The notes below the pieces were generated by a model that was not told where the DNA came from, ran no database searches, and saw only the letters and a list, made by a program, of their open reading frames with translations. From NCBI RefSeq assembly GCF_026686735.1, contig NZ_CP113432.1, positions 5,879,001 through 5,943,000 of the forward strand: DNA of 64,000 nt. The letters run 5' to 3'. This document shows positions 52,399 to 60,861 of this stretch, piece after piece. The DNA is from Pseudomonas triclosanedens. Its GTDB lineage: Bacteria; Pseudomonadota; Gammaproteobacteria; Pseudomonadales; Pseudomonadaceae. Numbering within the stretch: position 1 is the stretch's first letter; every line of letters starts with the position of its first letter. Both the position numbers and the translations under genes were made by a program.

Positions 52399-53397
52399 AT
52401 GTCCATCCGCCGTTTCGCCCTGGCCGCTCTGGCCAGCGCACTGATTGCCGGCCCGGTTTCCGCCGCCACTCAACTGCTGAACGTTTCCTACGACCCGACC
52501 CGCGAGCTGTACCAGGCTTACAACGCCGCCTTCATCAAGCACTGGAAGGCCCAGGGCGGCGATGACCTGACCATCCAGCAATCCCACGGCGGCTCAGGCA
52601 AGCAGGCCCGCGCCGTGATCGACGGCCTGAAGGCCGACGTCGTGACCCTGGCCCTGGCCGGCGACATCGACGAACTGAACAAGCTGGGCAAGCTGCTGCC
52701 GGCCGACTGGCAAGCGCGTCTGCCCGATAACAGCACTCCCTACACGTCGACCATCGTGTTCCTGGTACGCAAGGGCAACCCCAAGGGCATCAAGGACTGG
52801 GGCGACCTGACCAAGCAGGGCGTGGAAGTCATCACTCCGAACCCGAAGACCTCGGGCGGCGCCCGCTGGAACTTCCTGGCCGCCTGGGCCTGGGCCAAGA
52901 AGCAGTACGGCAGCGATGAGAAAGCCCAGGAATATGTGAAGAACCTGTACAAGCACGTGCCGGTTCTGGACACTGGCGCCCGCGGTTCGACCATCACCTT
53001 CGTCAACAACAACATCGGCGATGTGCTGCTGGCGTGGGAGAACGAAGCCTTCCTGGCCAAGAAAGAACAGGGCGGCGAGAACTTCGAGATCGTCGTACCG
53101 TCGATTTCCATCCTGGCCGAACCGCCGGTTGCAGTGGTCGACAAGACCGTCGACAAGAAGGGCACCCGCAAGGTCGCCGAGGAATACCTGAAGTACCTGT
53201 ACAGCGAAGAAGGCCAGCGCATCGCCGCGCAGAACTTCTACCGCCCGCGTAACGAGAAGGTCGCCGCCGAGTTTTCCCAGCAGTTCCCGAAACTCAACCT
53301 GGTGACCATCGACAAGGACTTCGACGGCTGGAAATCCGCGCAGCCCAAGTTCTTCAACGATGGCGGCATCTTCGACAAGATCTACCAGGCGCAGTGA
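52399..53397 (+). CDS. sbp: periplasmic sulfate-binding protein Sbp
   Basis: A 332-residue binding protein for sulfate (or thiosulfate) delivered to CysTWA. ATG 52399 follows CAGGAG and opens the signal peptide [22 protein letters not shown]. The mature part starts [20 protein letters not shown] with the sulfate-family signature; [17 protein letters not shown] (about 62-78) supplies anion-binding backbone amides and [18 protein letters not shown] is the second signature. Sulfate rather than thiosulfate is favoured by similarity to PA0283 Sbp. Genes for the permeases follow after a 177-bp gap with two large hairpins. Confidence 0.94.
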   Translation: MSIRRFALAALASALIAGPVSAATQLLNVSYDPTRELYQAYNAAFIKHWKAQGGDDLTIQQSHGGSGKQARAVIDGLKADVVTLALAGDIDELNKLGKLLPADWQARLPDNSTPYTSTIVFLVRKGNPKGIKDWGDLTKQGVEVITPNPKTSGGARWNFLAAWAWAKKQYGSDEKAQEYVKNLYKHVPVLDTGARGSTITFVNNNIGDVLLAWENEAFLAKKEQGGENFEIVVPSISILAEPPVAVVDKTVDKKGTRKVAEEYLKYLYSEEGQRIAAQNFYRPRNEKVAAEFSQQFPKLNLVTIDKDFDGWKSAQPKFFNDGGIFDKIYQAQ

Positions 53398-53407
53398 TGC
53401 GCCACCC

Positions 53408-53426
53408 GCCCGGCCTTGCGCCGGGC
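53408..53426 (+). terminator. stem-loop directly after sbp
   Basis: Perfect stem GCCCGGC/GCCGGGC with a 5-base loop, 11 bp after the sbp stop. No T-run. It probably stabilises the abundant sbp message and reduces read-through into cysT. Confidence 0.55.
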
Positions 53427-53493
53427 GGCACGTTCGACGCAGGCGGTGCACAGCCTGCGCCGGACGGAAACCCCGGCCACATGGCAGGGGCAC

Positions 53494-53547
53494 AGAACCT
53501 GCCTACGACCTTGCGAGCTAGGGCAATGCAAGGCGTAGCCAGGTTCT
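53494..53547. repeat. long imperfect inverted repeat before cysT
   Basis: Arms of about 20 bp, starting AGAACCTGCCTACG on the left and ending CGTAGCCAGGTTCT on the right, pair with few mismatches around a 13-base loop. The sequence style is that of intergenic dispersed elements of Pseudomonas rather than a terminator. It ends 27 bp before the cysT start. Confidence 0.55.
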
Positions 53548-53574
53548 CAACGCGTTCATGAGAAAGGACAACCA

Positions 53575-54393
53575 ATGTCACGACGCATTTCCCCGGTCAT
53601 ACCCGGCTTCGGGCTGACTCTGGGCTACACCCTGGTGTACCTCAGCCTGTTGGTGCTGATTCCGCTGGGGGCCATGTTCCTCAAGACGACCCAGCTCACC
53701 TGGGATCAGTTCTGGACCATCATCACCGCGCCGCGCGTCCTCGCTGCGCTCAAGCTGAGCTTCGGCACCGCGTTGATCGCAGCGTTGATCAACGGAGTGA
53801 TCGGCACGCTGCTGGCATGGGTGCTGGTGCGCTACCGCTTCCCGGGACGCAAGATCATCGACGCGATGATCGACCTGCCCTTCGCCCTCCCCACCGCCGT
53901 GGCCGGCATCGCGCTCACCGCGCTGTATGCACCCAATGGCCTGGTCGGCCGCTTCGCCACCGAGATCGGCCTGAAGATCGCCTACACCCCGCTGGGTATC
54001 ACCCTGGCGCTGACCTTCGTGGTGCTGCCGTTCGTGGTGCGCACGGTGCAGCCGGTGCTGGCGGACATCCCCCGCGAGGTCGAAGAAGCCGCCGCCTGCC
54101 TGGGTGCCAAGCCCCTGCAGGTGTTTCGCCATGTGCTGCTGCCGGCTCTGCTGCCGGCCTGGCTGACCGGTTTCGCCCTGGCCTTCGCCCGCGGCGTCGG
54201 CGAATACGGCTCGGTGATCTTCATCGCCGGCAACATGCCGATGAAGACCGAGATCCTGCCGCTGCTGATCATGGTCAAGCTGGACCAGTACGACTACACC
54301 GGCGCCACCGCCATCGGTGTGCTGATGCTGGTAGTCGCCTTCGTCCTGCTGCTGTTGATCAACCTGCTGCAACGCCGCATCGAAACGCCTTGA
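53575..54393 (+). CDS. cysT: sulfate ABC transporter permease CysT (CysU)
   Basis: A 272-residue inner-membrane permease, one half of the CysTW channel for sulfate and thiosulfate. ATG 53575 gives [35 protein letters not shown], then five further helices. The EAA loop is [30 protein letters not shown] (about 175-204), and [24 protein letters not shown] is a marker of sulfate permeases. cysW follows after 10 bp and cysA after that. The order sbp-cysT-cysW-cysA equals PA0283-PA0280. Expression under sulfur limitation through CysB is expected from family knowledge. Confidence 0.95.
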   Translation: MSRRISPVIPGFGLTLGYTLVYLSLLVLIPLGAMFLKTTQLTWDQFWTIITAPRVLAALKLSFGTALIAALINGVIGTLLAWVLVRYRFPGRKIIDAMIDLPFALPTAVAGIALTALYAPNGLVGRFATEIGLKIAYTPLGITLALTFVVLPFVVRTVQPVLADIPREVEEAAACLGAKPLQVFRHVLLPALLPAWLTGFALAFARGVGEYGSVIFIAGNMPMKTEILPLLIMVKLDQYDYTGATAIGVLMLVVAFVLLLLINLLQRRIETP

Positions 54394-54403
54394 GGAGCGC
54401 GCC

Positions 54404-55276
54404 ATGAGTACCGCAAGCCTTTCCGCCGCGGCCGCTGCCAACGCTGCTCGCCGGGGTAATGTCTGGGGCCGCCGCGCCCTGATCGCGCTGGCCTGGCTGG
54501 CCTTCGCCCTGTTCCTGCTGCTGCCGCTGTTCGTGGTGCTGAGCGAGGCGTTGAAGCAGGGCTTCGGCACCTTCTTCGAGGCCATCCTGGAGCCCGACGC
54601 ACTGGCCGCACTGAAGCTCACGCTGATCGCCGTGGGCATTTCGGTGCCGTTGAACCTGGTGTTCGGCGTCAGCGCCGCCTGGTGCGTGACCAAGTTCGAG
54701 TTCCCCGGCAAGAGCATCCTGGTGACCCTGATCGACCTGCCGTTCTCGGTCTCCCCGGTGATCGCCGGTCTGATCTATGTGCTGCTGTTCGGCGCCCAGG
54801 GCTACTTCGGCGAGTGGCTGTCGAACCATGACATCCAGATCGTCTTCGCCGTGCCCGGTATTGTCCTGGCCACCGTCTTCGTGACCTTCCCCTTCGTTGC
54901 CCGCGAACTGATCCCGCTGATGCAGGAGCAGGGCACCCAGGAGGAAGAAGCGGCGCGCCTGCTGGGCGCCAACGGCTGGCAGATGTTCTGGCACGTCACC
55001 CTGCCGAACATCAAATGGGGCCTGATCTATGGCGTGGTGCTGTGCACCGCGCGGGCAATGGGTGAGTTCGGCGCGGTATCGGTGGTTTCCGGTCATATCC
55101 GCGGCGTCACCAATACCCTGCCGCTGCATGTCGAAATCCTCTACAACGAATACAACCACGTCGCCGCTTTCAGCGTCGCCACCCTGCTTCTGCTGATGGC
55201 CCTGGTCATCCTGCTGCTCAAGCAGTGGAGCGAATCGCGCCTGTCCCGCGCCAAAGTCAAAGCTGACGAGGAGTGA
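54404..55276 (+). CDS. cysW: sulfate ABC transporter permease CysW
   Basis: A 290-residue permease, the partner of CysT. After an alanine-rich N-terminus, helix one is [26 protein letters not shown]. The EAA loop reads [32 protein letters not shown] (about 178-209), followed by [35 protein letters not shown], the CysW marker. The ATG at 54404 follows GAGGAG. It ends 3 bp before the TTG start of cysA, so the two are probably translationally coupled. Confidence 0.95.
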   Translation: MSTASLSAAAAANAARRGNVWGRRALIALAWLAFALFLLLPLFVVLSEALKQGFGTFFEAILEPDALAALKLTLIAVGISVPLNLVFGVSAAWCVTKFEFPGKSILVTLIDLPFSVSPVIAGLIYVLLFGAQGYFGEWLSNHDIQIVFAVPGIVLATVFVTFPFVARELIPLMQEQGTQEEEAARLLGANGWQMFWHVTLPNIKWGLIYGVVLCTARAMGEFGAVSVVSGHIRGVTNTLPLHVEILYNEYNHVAAFSVATLLLLMALVILLLKQWSESRLSRAKVKADEE

Positions 55277-55279
55277 GCC

Positions 55280-56269
55280 TTGAGTATCGAAATTCGTAAC
55301 GTCAGCAAGAACTTCAACGCCTTCAAGGCGCTGAACGACATCAACCTCGACATCCACAGCGGCGAGCTGGTCGCCCTGCTCGGCCCGTCCGGCTGCGGCA
55401 AGACCACCCTGCTGCGCATCATTGCCGGCCTGGAAACCCCGGACGCCGGCAACATCGTGTTCCACGGCGAAGACGTCTCGCAGCACGACGTGCGCGATCG
55501 CAACGTCGGCTTCGTATTCCAGCACTACGCGCTGTTCCGCCACATGACGGTGTTCGACAACGTCGCCTTCGGGCTGCGCATGAAACCGAAGAAGGAGCGC
55601 CCGAGCGAGTCGCGCATCGCCGAGAAGGTCCACGAACTGCTGAACATGGTGCAACTGGACTGGCTGTCGGACCGCTACCCGGAGCAGCTCTCCGGCGGCC
55701 AGCGCCAGCGTATCGCCCTGGCGCGCGCCCTGGCGGTGGAACCGAAGATCCTGTTGCTCGACGAACCCTTCGGCGCCCTCGACGCCAAGGTACGCAAGGA
55801 GCTGCGCCGCTGGCTGGCGCGCCTGCACGAGGAGATCAACCTGACCTCGGTGTTCGTCACCCACGACCAGGAAGAGGCGATGGAAGTCGCTGATCGCATC
55901 GTGGTGATGAACAAGGGCGTGATCGAGCAGATCGGCTCCCCCGGCGAGGTCTACGAGAACCCGGCCAGCGACTTCGTCTACCACTTCCTGGGCGACTCCA
56001 ACCGCCTGCACATCGGCGGTGACGAGCACGTGCTGTTCCGTCCGCACGAGGTGTCGCTGTCCCGCGAAGCGGTGGAAGAGCATCGCCCCGCCGAAGTCCG
56101 CGACATTCGCCCGCTGGGCGCGATCACCCGCGTGACGCTCAAGGTGGACGGCCAGGATGAGCTGATCGAGGCCGAAGTGGTCAAGGACCACGACAGTCTG
56201 ACCGGCCTCGCGCGTGGCGAAACGCTGTACTTCAAGCCGAAAGCGTATCAGCCGGTGGCGAGCATCTGA
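55280..56269 (+). CDS. cysA: sulfate ABC transporter ATPase CysA
   Basis: A 329-residue ATPase that powers CysTW. The start is a TTG at 55280, placed by GAGGAG nine bases upstream and by the conserved opening [25 protein letters not shown]. Walker [13 protein letters not shown] (about 36-47), signature [15 protein letters not shown], Walker [13 protein letters not shown] and switch [11 protein letters not shown] are intact. The C-terminal part (about 240-329) is a TOBE-like domain ([13 protein letters not shown]...[17 protein letters not shown]). It is the last gene of the sulfate operon. No clear terminator is seen in the 80 bp before the convergent TetR gene. Confidence 0.95.
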   Translation: MSIEIRNVSKNFNAFKALNDINLDIHSGELVALLGPSGCGKTTLLRIIAGLETPDAGNIVFHGEDVSQHDVRDRNVGFVFQHYALFRHMTVFDNVAFGLRMKPKKERPSESRIAEKVHELLNMVQLDWLSDRYPEQLSGGQRQRIALARALAVEPKILLLDEPFGALDAKVRKELRRWLARLHEEINLTSVFVTHDQEEAMEVADRIVVMNKGVIEQIGSPGEVYENPASDFVYHFLGDSNRLHIGGDEHVLFRPHEVSLSREAVEEHRPAEVRDIRPLGAITRVTLKVDGQDELIEAEVVKDHDSLTGLARGETLYFKPKAYQPVASI

Positions 56270-56350
56270 CCGGCGCAGCGCGCTTGCGATCTCGTCCGCG
56301 CTGCGCTACGGCGTGGCAATGGTCGCAGGCGCGGCCCGCTTCTGCGGGCT

Positions 56351-56923
56351 CTATTCCCGCCCCGCTTCGTCCAGGTGGCGAAGCAGAAAATCCCGGCTCG
56401 ATTCGATGATGGCCGCCTGGGTCTCCTCGCTGGCGACCATCCGCGCCACCACCAGCGCGCCGACGCACTGCGCCAGCAGCGCCCAGGCGTCCTGGGCCGA
56501 GCCCAGTGCCTCGGCCCAGGCCCGCTGAAGTTCCAGCAGCGTGTTTTCCGCACTCTGCCGCACCGACTGATCGGCGCGGGCGATTTCCGCCCCCAGCGCG
56601 GGAATCGCGCAGCCGGCAGACGCGTCGTTCACATGGCTCACGCTCAGATAGCGCAACAACGCACGTTCCAGGCGGGCGCGGTCGAACGGCTTGCCCTGCG
56701 CGGCCAGGCGTTCGACGCTCTGGGTCAGCTCGCGCTGCACGATGGCCGCGAACAGTTCGTTCTTCGAGGAGAAGTGGTTGTAGAAGGCCCCGCCGGACAA
56801 CCCGACCGCCTTCATCAACCCATCGACGCCGGTACTGGCGAAACCACCCTGCTTGGCGAGCGCGCTGCTGCTGTGGAGCAGACGCTCGCGGGTTTCTTTC
56901 TTGTGGGTGGCTGAGTAGCGCAT
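56351..56923 (-). CDS. TetR-family repressor
   Basis: A 190-residue TetR regulator from ATG 56923. The helix-turn-helix is at about 30-52 (GGFASTGVDGLMKAVGLSGGAFYNHFSSKNEL), the AcrR/YxaF-like form in which KAVGLSGGAFYNHF is the recognition helix. The rest is helical ligand-binding domain with two cysteines. It is divergent from the SDR gene; the gap contains a tandem 15-bp direct repeat that is its likely operator. By type it would repress itself and the SDR/isomerase pair until an electrophile or quinone-like effector binds. The effector is unknown. Confidence 0.88.
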   Translation of the reverse strand: MRYSATHKKETRERLLHSSSALAKQGGFASTGVDGLMKAVGLSGGAFYNHFSSKNELFAAIVQRELTQSVERLAAQGKPFDRARLERALLRYLSVSHVNDASAGCAIPALGAEIARADQSVRQSAENTLLELQRAWAEALGSAQDAWALLAQCVGALVVARMVASEETQAAIIESSRDFLLRHLDEAGRE

Positions 56924-56966
56924 CGGGCGCCTCCGGAGCGGGTTGACGGTCCGCCGGAGAATAGCA

Positions 56967-56996
56967 TAACGTTCGTTTACCTAACGACCGTTTACC
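56967..56996. promoter_or_regulatory. tandem 15-bp direct repeat, candidate TetR operator
   Basis: Two abutting copies, TAACGTTCGTTTACC (56967-56981) and TAACGACCGTTTACC (56982-56996), differ at two positions. They lie 44-73 bp before the TetR start and 17-46 bp before the SDR start, in position to control both. Confidence 0.6.
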
Positions 56997-57012
56997 AAAG
57001 AGGAAAACGAGG

Positions 57013-57744
57013 ATGTCGCAGAACAGGAAAGTCGTGCTGGTGATCGGCGCTGGCGATGCCACCGGCGGCGCGATTGCCCGCCGCTTCGCCCGAGAAGGCT
57101 ATATCGCCTGCGTTACCCGGCGCTCGGCCGACAAGCTGCAGCCGCTGGTGGACGCCATCCGTGCCGAAGGCGGCGAGGCCCACGGTTTCGCTTCCGACGC
57201 GCGCAAGGAAGAGGCGGTGATCGAACTGGTGGAAACCATCGAACGCGACATCGGCCCCATCGAGGCCTTCGTCTTCAACATCGGCGCCAACGTGCCGTGC
57301 AGCATCCTCGAAGAAACCGCGCGCAAGTACTTCAAGATCTGGGAAATGGCCTGTTTCTCCGGCTTCCTAACTGGCCGTGAGGTGGCCAAGCGCATGGTCA
57401 AGCGCCAGCGCGGCACGATCCTCTTCACTGGCGCCACCGCCGGCCTGCGCGGCGCGTCGGGCTTCGCCGCATTCGCCGGCGCCAAGCACGGCATTCGCGC
57501 GCTGGCCCAGAGCATGGCGCGTGAACTCGGCCCGATGGGCCTGCACGTGGCGCACGTGGTGGTGGACGGCGCGATCGACACCGAGTTCATCCGCGACAAC
57601 TTCCCCGAGCGCTACAAACTCAAGGACCAGGACGGCATCCTCGCCCCTGAGCACATTGCCGACAGCTACTGGTATCTGCATTCACAGCCACGTGATGCCT
57701 GGACCTTCGAGCTGGATCTGCGCCCGTGGATCGAGCGCTGGTAA
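57013..57744 (+). CDS. short-chain dehydrogenase/reductase-like protein with altered active site
   Basis: A 243-residue SDR-fold protein. The dinucleotide loop is atypical, VIGAGDATGGAIARRFAREG (10-29), in place of TGxxxGxG. The usual NNAG reads FNIGANV (88-94). The catalytic Tyr-x3-Lys appears as F154-AGA-K158 in FAAFAGAKHGIRAL, and the Ser position (IVNISS) reads ILFTGATAG, so Ser and Tyr both seem replaced. It may bind NAD(P) without classical dehydrogenase chemistry, or use a different mechanism. It forms a unit with the downstream GSH-dependent isomerase and is divergent from TetR. Confidence 0.8.
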   Translation: MSQNRKVVLVIGAGDATGGAIARRFAREGYIACVTRRSADKLQPLVDAIRAEGGEAHGFASDARKEEAVIELVETIERDIGPIEAFVFNIGANVPCSILEETARKYFKIWEMACFSGFLTGREVAKRMVKRQRGTILFTGATAGLRGASGFAAFAGAKHGIRALAQSMARELGPMGLHVAHVVVDGAIDTEFIRDNFPERYKLKDQDGILAPEHIADSYWYLHSQPRDAWTFELDLRPWIERW

Positions 57745-57928
57745 AAATCCGAGGACGACTAGCTGCGCGCCGACCAGGCGTCGCTGGAATCCAGCAAGGA
57801 CTGCTCGTTTGCCGGCGCTGCCTATCAGAGCAAACGGTACGCGCCCCGCTGAATTCCACCCAGCCTGGCTCCTGCTCGCAAAGTCATATGCCGATTTTGC
57901 GAACCTTCAAAAAAAGAGAGAGCCACTC

Positions 57929-58519
57929 ATGAGCAAGAGCGTCGAGTTCTACTTCGATTTCGGCAGCCCGACTTCCTACCTGGCCTACACCCAGCTACCG
58001 GCGATCTGCGCCGAAACCGGAGCCGAGCTGGTGTATCGGCCGGTGCTGCTGGGCGGCGTGTTCCAGGCAACCGGCAATTCCTCACCCATCGCCGTCCCAG
58101 CCAAGGGTCGCTACACCATGATCGACATCGATCGCTTCGCCCGTCGCTACGGCGTGCCGTTGAAGATGAACCCGCACTTCCCGATCAACACCCTCACCCT
58201 GATGCGCGCCGCCACCGGCGTGCAGATGCGCCAGCCGGAGCGCTTCGAGGCACTGCTCGCCTGCGTGTTCAAGGGCATGTGGGTGGATGCGCTGAACCTG
58301 GGCGATCCGGCGGTACTCGGGCCGTTGCTGGCCGGGGCGGGCTTCGATCCGCAGGCACTGCTGGCGCTGAGCGCCGATCAGGAAGTGAAGGATGCGCTGA
58401 AAGCCAACACCGAGGCGGCGATCAAGCGCGGGATGTTCGGCGCGCCGACCATGTTCGTCGGCAACGACATGTTCTTCGGCCAGGACCGCCTCGACTTCGT
58501 CCGCGAAGCCCTGGCGTAA
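57929..58519 (+). CDS. 2-hydroxychromene-2-carboxylate isomerase (DsbA-like, GST-kappa type)
   Basis: A 196-residue thioredoxin-fold protein of the NahD/GST-kappa group. The N-terminal VEFYFDFGSPTSYLAYTQLP is the family signature; the Ser in FGSPTSY is where glutathione is activated. MNPHFPINTLTLMRAAT (about 78-94) and the cis-Pro strand GMFGAPTMFVGNDMFFGQDRLDFV at the C-terminus are typical. Such enzymes catalyse glutathione-dependent isomerisation in aromatic breakdown, but the members outside naphthalene operons act on unknown substrates. ATG 57929 follows an AGAGAG site. Its last codons lie inside the start of a 170-bp tandem repeat. Confidence 0.87.
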   Translation: MSKSVEFYFDFGSPTSYLAYTQLPAICAETGAELVYRPVLLGGVFQATGNSSPIAVPAKGRYTMIDIDRFARRYGVPLKMNPHFPINTLTLMRAATGVQMRQPERFEALLACVFKGMWVDALNLGDPAVLGPLLAGAGFDPQALLALSADQEVKDALKANTEAAIKRGMFGAPTMFVGNDMFFGQDRLDFVREALA

Positions 58520-58873
58520 CACGGTTCGCATGCGGGAACCGGGCAGCCCCATTCCGCAGAGTTGTCGACAAGCACCAACGTAGGATGGCGTGGAGCACAG
58601 CGATACCCATCGACTCCACGCACCGACCGCATGGGTATCGCTACGCTCCACCCATCCTACAAAGCTTCATCGGCGAAGCTCTGGCGTAACACGGTTCGCA
58701 TGCGGGAACCGGGCAGCCCCATTCCGCAGAGTTGTCGACAAGCACCAACGTAGGATGGCGTGGAGCGTAGCGATACCCATCGATTCCACGCACCGACCGC
58801 CTGGGTATCGCTGCGCTCCACCCATCCTGCAAAGCTTCATCGGCGAAGCTCTGGCGTAACGCGGTTCGCAAAC
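58511..58873. repeat. tandem 170-bp repeat array with internal inverted repeats
   Basis: Two nearly identical 170-bp units (58511-58680 and 58681-58850) and a truncated third (from 58851) begin CTGGCGTAACACGGTTCGCA. The first unit starts with the final codons of the isomerase gene; the segment before each unit (CGAAGC.CTGGCGTAA) is also conserved. Inside each unit two arms, GTAGGATGG.GTGGAGC and GCTCCACCCATCCTAC, face each other around GATACCCATC/GGGTATCGC, so a long cruciform or RNA hairpin can form. The same arm family occurs at 25686-25830. No coding function is likely. Confidence 0.85.
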
Positions 58874-58879
58874 AACGTA

Positions 58880-58914
58880 GGGCGGATAACGCTGATGCGC
58901 TATGCGCCCTACGG
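58880..58914. terminator. GTAGGGCG/CGCCCTAC stem-loop
   Basis: Inverted arms GTAGGGCG and CGCCCTAC around GATAACGCTGATGCGCTATG, itself partly self-complementary. It sits just beyond the membrane-protein stop (minus strand) and looks like a common dispersed bacterial palindrome that can serve as a transcript end. Confidence 0.55.
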
Positions 58915-58923
58915 GTGGTGCCG

Positions 58924-59325
58924 TCACAAGGCCAGGACAGCCGAGCGGCGCAGGCCGAAGAACTCCAGCTCGGCGAACAGCAGGACCACCAGCGCCTGGC
59001 CAATGACGAAGGCGTAGCCCAGAGCGGTCGGCTGCACATAGCCGGTCACCAGCAGGGCGATGCTCTCCAGCACCCACAAGGCGTTCAAGGCTATCACCGC
59101 CCAGACGCCGGTGCGCGGCAGTACCGTCTGGTTGCTCATCCAGTAGAGCACCAGCGCCAGCGGCAGCAGCACGATGCCAGCCACCAGCAGCAGGATGAAC
59201 GGCAGGCCGAACAGTTCGCCAAGCGGTTGCGCAGCCAGGGCCATCAGCAGGCCGATGGCGCCGCCGGCAAGGGCGTCGGCTTTCAGGGTGAGGCGAAGCA
59301 GCGGGGAGGATTGCAGCAGAGTCAT
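58924..59325 (-). CDS. small four-helix membrane protein
   Basis: A 133-residue hydrophobic protein with four predicted transmembrane helices (about 15-37, 39-63, 73-95 and 102-122). ATG 59325 follows GAAGGAG. No enzymatic motif is visible. It is divergent from the MmyB-type XRE regulator, and the 128-bp gap contains a perfect 17-bp palindrome, so it is probably the regulator's target. Regulators of this kind often control adjacent dehydrogenase or membrane genes. Family not recognised beyond integral membrane protein of unknown function. Confidence 0.7.
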   Translation of the reverse strand: MTLLQSSPLLRLTLKADALAGGAIGLLMALAAQPLGELFGLPFILLLVAGIVLLPLALVLYWMSNQTVLPRTGVWAVIALNALWVLESIALLVTGYVQPTALGYAFVIGQALVVLLFAELEFFGLRRSAVLAL

Positions 59326-59400
59326 GGCGAAGCTCCTTCAGGGGGCGCCACCGGCTGGCGGCGTGTGGATGCAGAATCCACCCAGGCCTGATGCGCGTCG

Positions 59401-59417
59401 ATTACCTGCCAGGTAAT
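59401..59417. promoter_or_regulatory. perfect 17-bp palindrome between the XRE and membrane-protein genes
   Basis: ATTACCTG-C-CAGGTAAT. It lies 37 bp before the regulator start and 76 bp before the membrane-protein start. This is a strong candidate operator for the MmyB-like XRE protein. Confidence 0.7.
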
Positions 59418-59453
59418 GGCCGCGGAACCCGCCGCGGTCTATTGTTCGTTCCC

Positions 59454-60257
59454 ATGAACAACCCAGCCCACAACAATCCGGCACAGCCTGTCGGCGCCCT
59501 GCTCCGCCAATGGCGCCAGCGCCGCCGACTCAGCCAGCTCGATCTCGCCTGTGACGCGGAAATTTCCACGCGCCACCTGAGCTTTGTCGAAACCGGACGC
59601 GCCCTGCCCAGCCGCGAGATGCTCCTGCACCTGGCCGAGCAACTGGACATCCCTCTGCGCGAACGCAACCGCCTGCTCAGCGCCGCCGGTTACGCACCGG
59701 TGTATTCGGAGAAGGGCCTGGACGACCCGGCGCTGACCGTGGCGAAGCAGGCCATCGACCAGTTGCTCATGGCCCATGAGCCGAACCCGGCGATGGTGGT
59801 GGACCGCCATTGGAATCTGCTGGCGTCCAATCGCACGGTGAATATCTTCCTCATCGGCGTGGCGCCCGAGTTGCTGCAGCCGCCGATAAACGTGCTGCGC
59901 ATGAGCCTGCACCCCGATGGCCTGGCGCCGCGCATCCTCAACCTCGGGCCGTGGAAGGCGCATGTACTGGAGCGCTTGCAGCGGGACTACGAGGCTAGCG
60001 GCGACCCGGCGCTACAGGCATTGCGTGAGGAAGTGGCGGCCTACCCGGCACCGCCTTACGACGAAGCCGCCAGCGGCGACATGGTGCTGATTCCGGTGCA
60101 ACTACAGACCGAACTCGGCGTGTGCAGCCTGATCGGCACCATCACGGTGTTCGGCACGCCGGTGGACGTGACGCTGTCGGAACTGGCCCTGGAAACCTTC
60201 TTCCCGGCCGATCCCGACAGCGCACGCATACTGCGCCAGCTCAACGGCATGGATTGA
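59454..60257 (+). CDS. XRE-family regulator with MmyB-like ligand domain
   Basis: A 267-residue regulator. The N-terminal helix-turn-helix is in VGALLRQWRQRRRLSQLDLACDAEISTRHLSFVETGRALPSREML (13-57). From about 100 on, an MmyB-like PAS-related domain follows (EPNPAMVVDRHWNLLASNRTV, PPINVLRMSLHPDGLAPRILNL, GTPVDVTLSELALETFFPAD), thought to bind a fatty acid or similar small hydrophobic molecule. ATG 59454 is followed at once by this domain order. It faces the membrane-protein gene across a perfect palindrome and ends 6 bp from the convergent Mpo1-like gene. Confidence 0.88.
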   Translation: MNNPAHNNPAQPVGALLRQWRQRRRLSQLDLACDAEISTRHLSFVETGRALPSREMLLHLAEQLDIPLRERNRLLSAAGYAPVYSEKGLDDPALTVAKQAIDQLLMAHEPNPAMVVDRHWNLLASNRTVNIFLIGVAPELLQPPINVLRMSLHPDGLAPRILNLGPWKAHVLERLQRDYEASGDPALQALREEVAAYPAPPYDEAASGDMVLIPVQLQTELGVCSLIGTITVFGTPVDVTLSELALETFFPADPDSARILRQLNGMD

Positions 60258-60263
60258 GCGGAC

Positions 60264-60788
60264 TCAGGCAGTGGCGTTCTTGTCACGGATGCAGGTGGGG
60301 CCGGCGCGCTCTTCCACGGCATGGCGCACTTCATCGCGCAGGCCGAGCAGGAAGGCTGCTTCGGCGGCGACGAACAGCGGGCCGACGATCAACCCGGTGA
60401 GGTCGTCGATGAACGCCGGCTTGCGGCCTTCGTACCAGTGACCGACGAACTGGATGATCCATCCCACCACGAACAGCCCGATGCCCCAGGCCAGCCAGGA
60501 CGCCGTGCTGCCGGCGGCGAACAGCGCGCCGCCCCACAACGACAGCGCCAGCAGCGCGGTCATCAGCAGGCCAAAGCGCAAATCCAGGCGCAGATAGAAA
60601 ATGATCGAGGCGAGCGCCAGCAACGTGGCTGGAGCGATGGTCAGGCCGGCCAGGTCGAAACCCGGGCGCGACAGCAGGGTGGCAATCGACAACACGATCA
60701 TCGGAATGCCGATGAAGTGGCTGACGATGTTGCGACGGTCACGGTGGTAGGCGGCGTACTGGGCCAGATGGTCGACGAGCGTTTTCAT
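60264..60788 (-). CDS. Mpo1/YGL010w-like membrane protein (DUF962)
   Basis: A 174-residue DUF962 protein. ATG 60788 gives MKTLVDHLAQYAAYHRDRRNIVSHFIGIPMIV, with the family's YxxxHxxxxNxxxHxxGIP pattern and a second conserved FVGHWYEGRKPAF (about 117-129). The histidines in these two motifs bind iron in the yeast relative Mpo1, a dioxygenase that shortens 2-hydroxy fatty acids by alpha-oxidation. Four membrane helices lie between about 30 and 150. The bacterial substrate is not established; fatty-acid or hydroxy-acid trimming is an inference from homology. Confidence 0.85.
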   Translation of the reverse strand: MKTLVDHLAQYAAYHRDRRNIVSHFIGIPMIVLSIATLLSRPGFDLAGLTIAPATLLALASIIFYLRLDLRFGLLMTALLALSLWGGALFAAGSTASWLAWGIGLFVVGWIIQFVGHWYEGRKPAFIDDLTGLIVGPLFVAAEAAFLLGLRDEVRHAVEERAGPTCIRDKNATA

Positions 60789-60861
60789 TGTTGTTCTCCC
60801 GCAAGGTACTGGCATGATGGCGTTGTGCGCCCTTGCACTCTGTCAGCTAGCCGACAAAGCC

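Noticed and set aside
58511..58860. Tandem repeats that might suggest a CRISPR array
   Set aside because: Units are 170 bp long with no spacers, and no cas genes are near; it is a plain tandem duplication.
60814..60861. Upstream ATG for the Crp/Fnr-like gene
   Set aside because: It has an AAGG site, but the added residues (MMALCALALCQLADKA) are not typical of the family; the later ATG gives the usual N-terminus. Left as an alternative.
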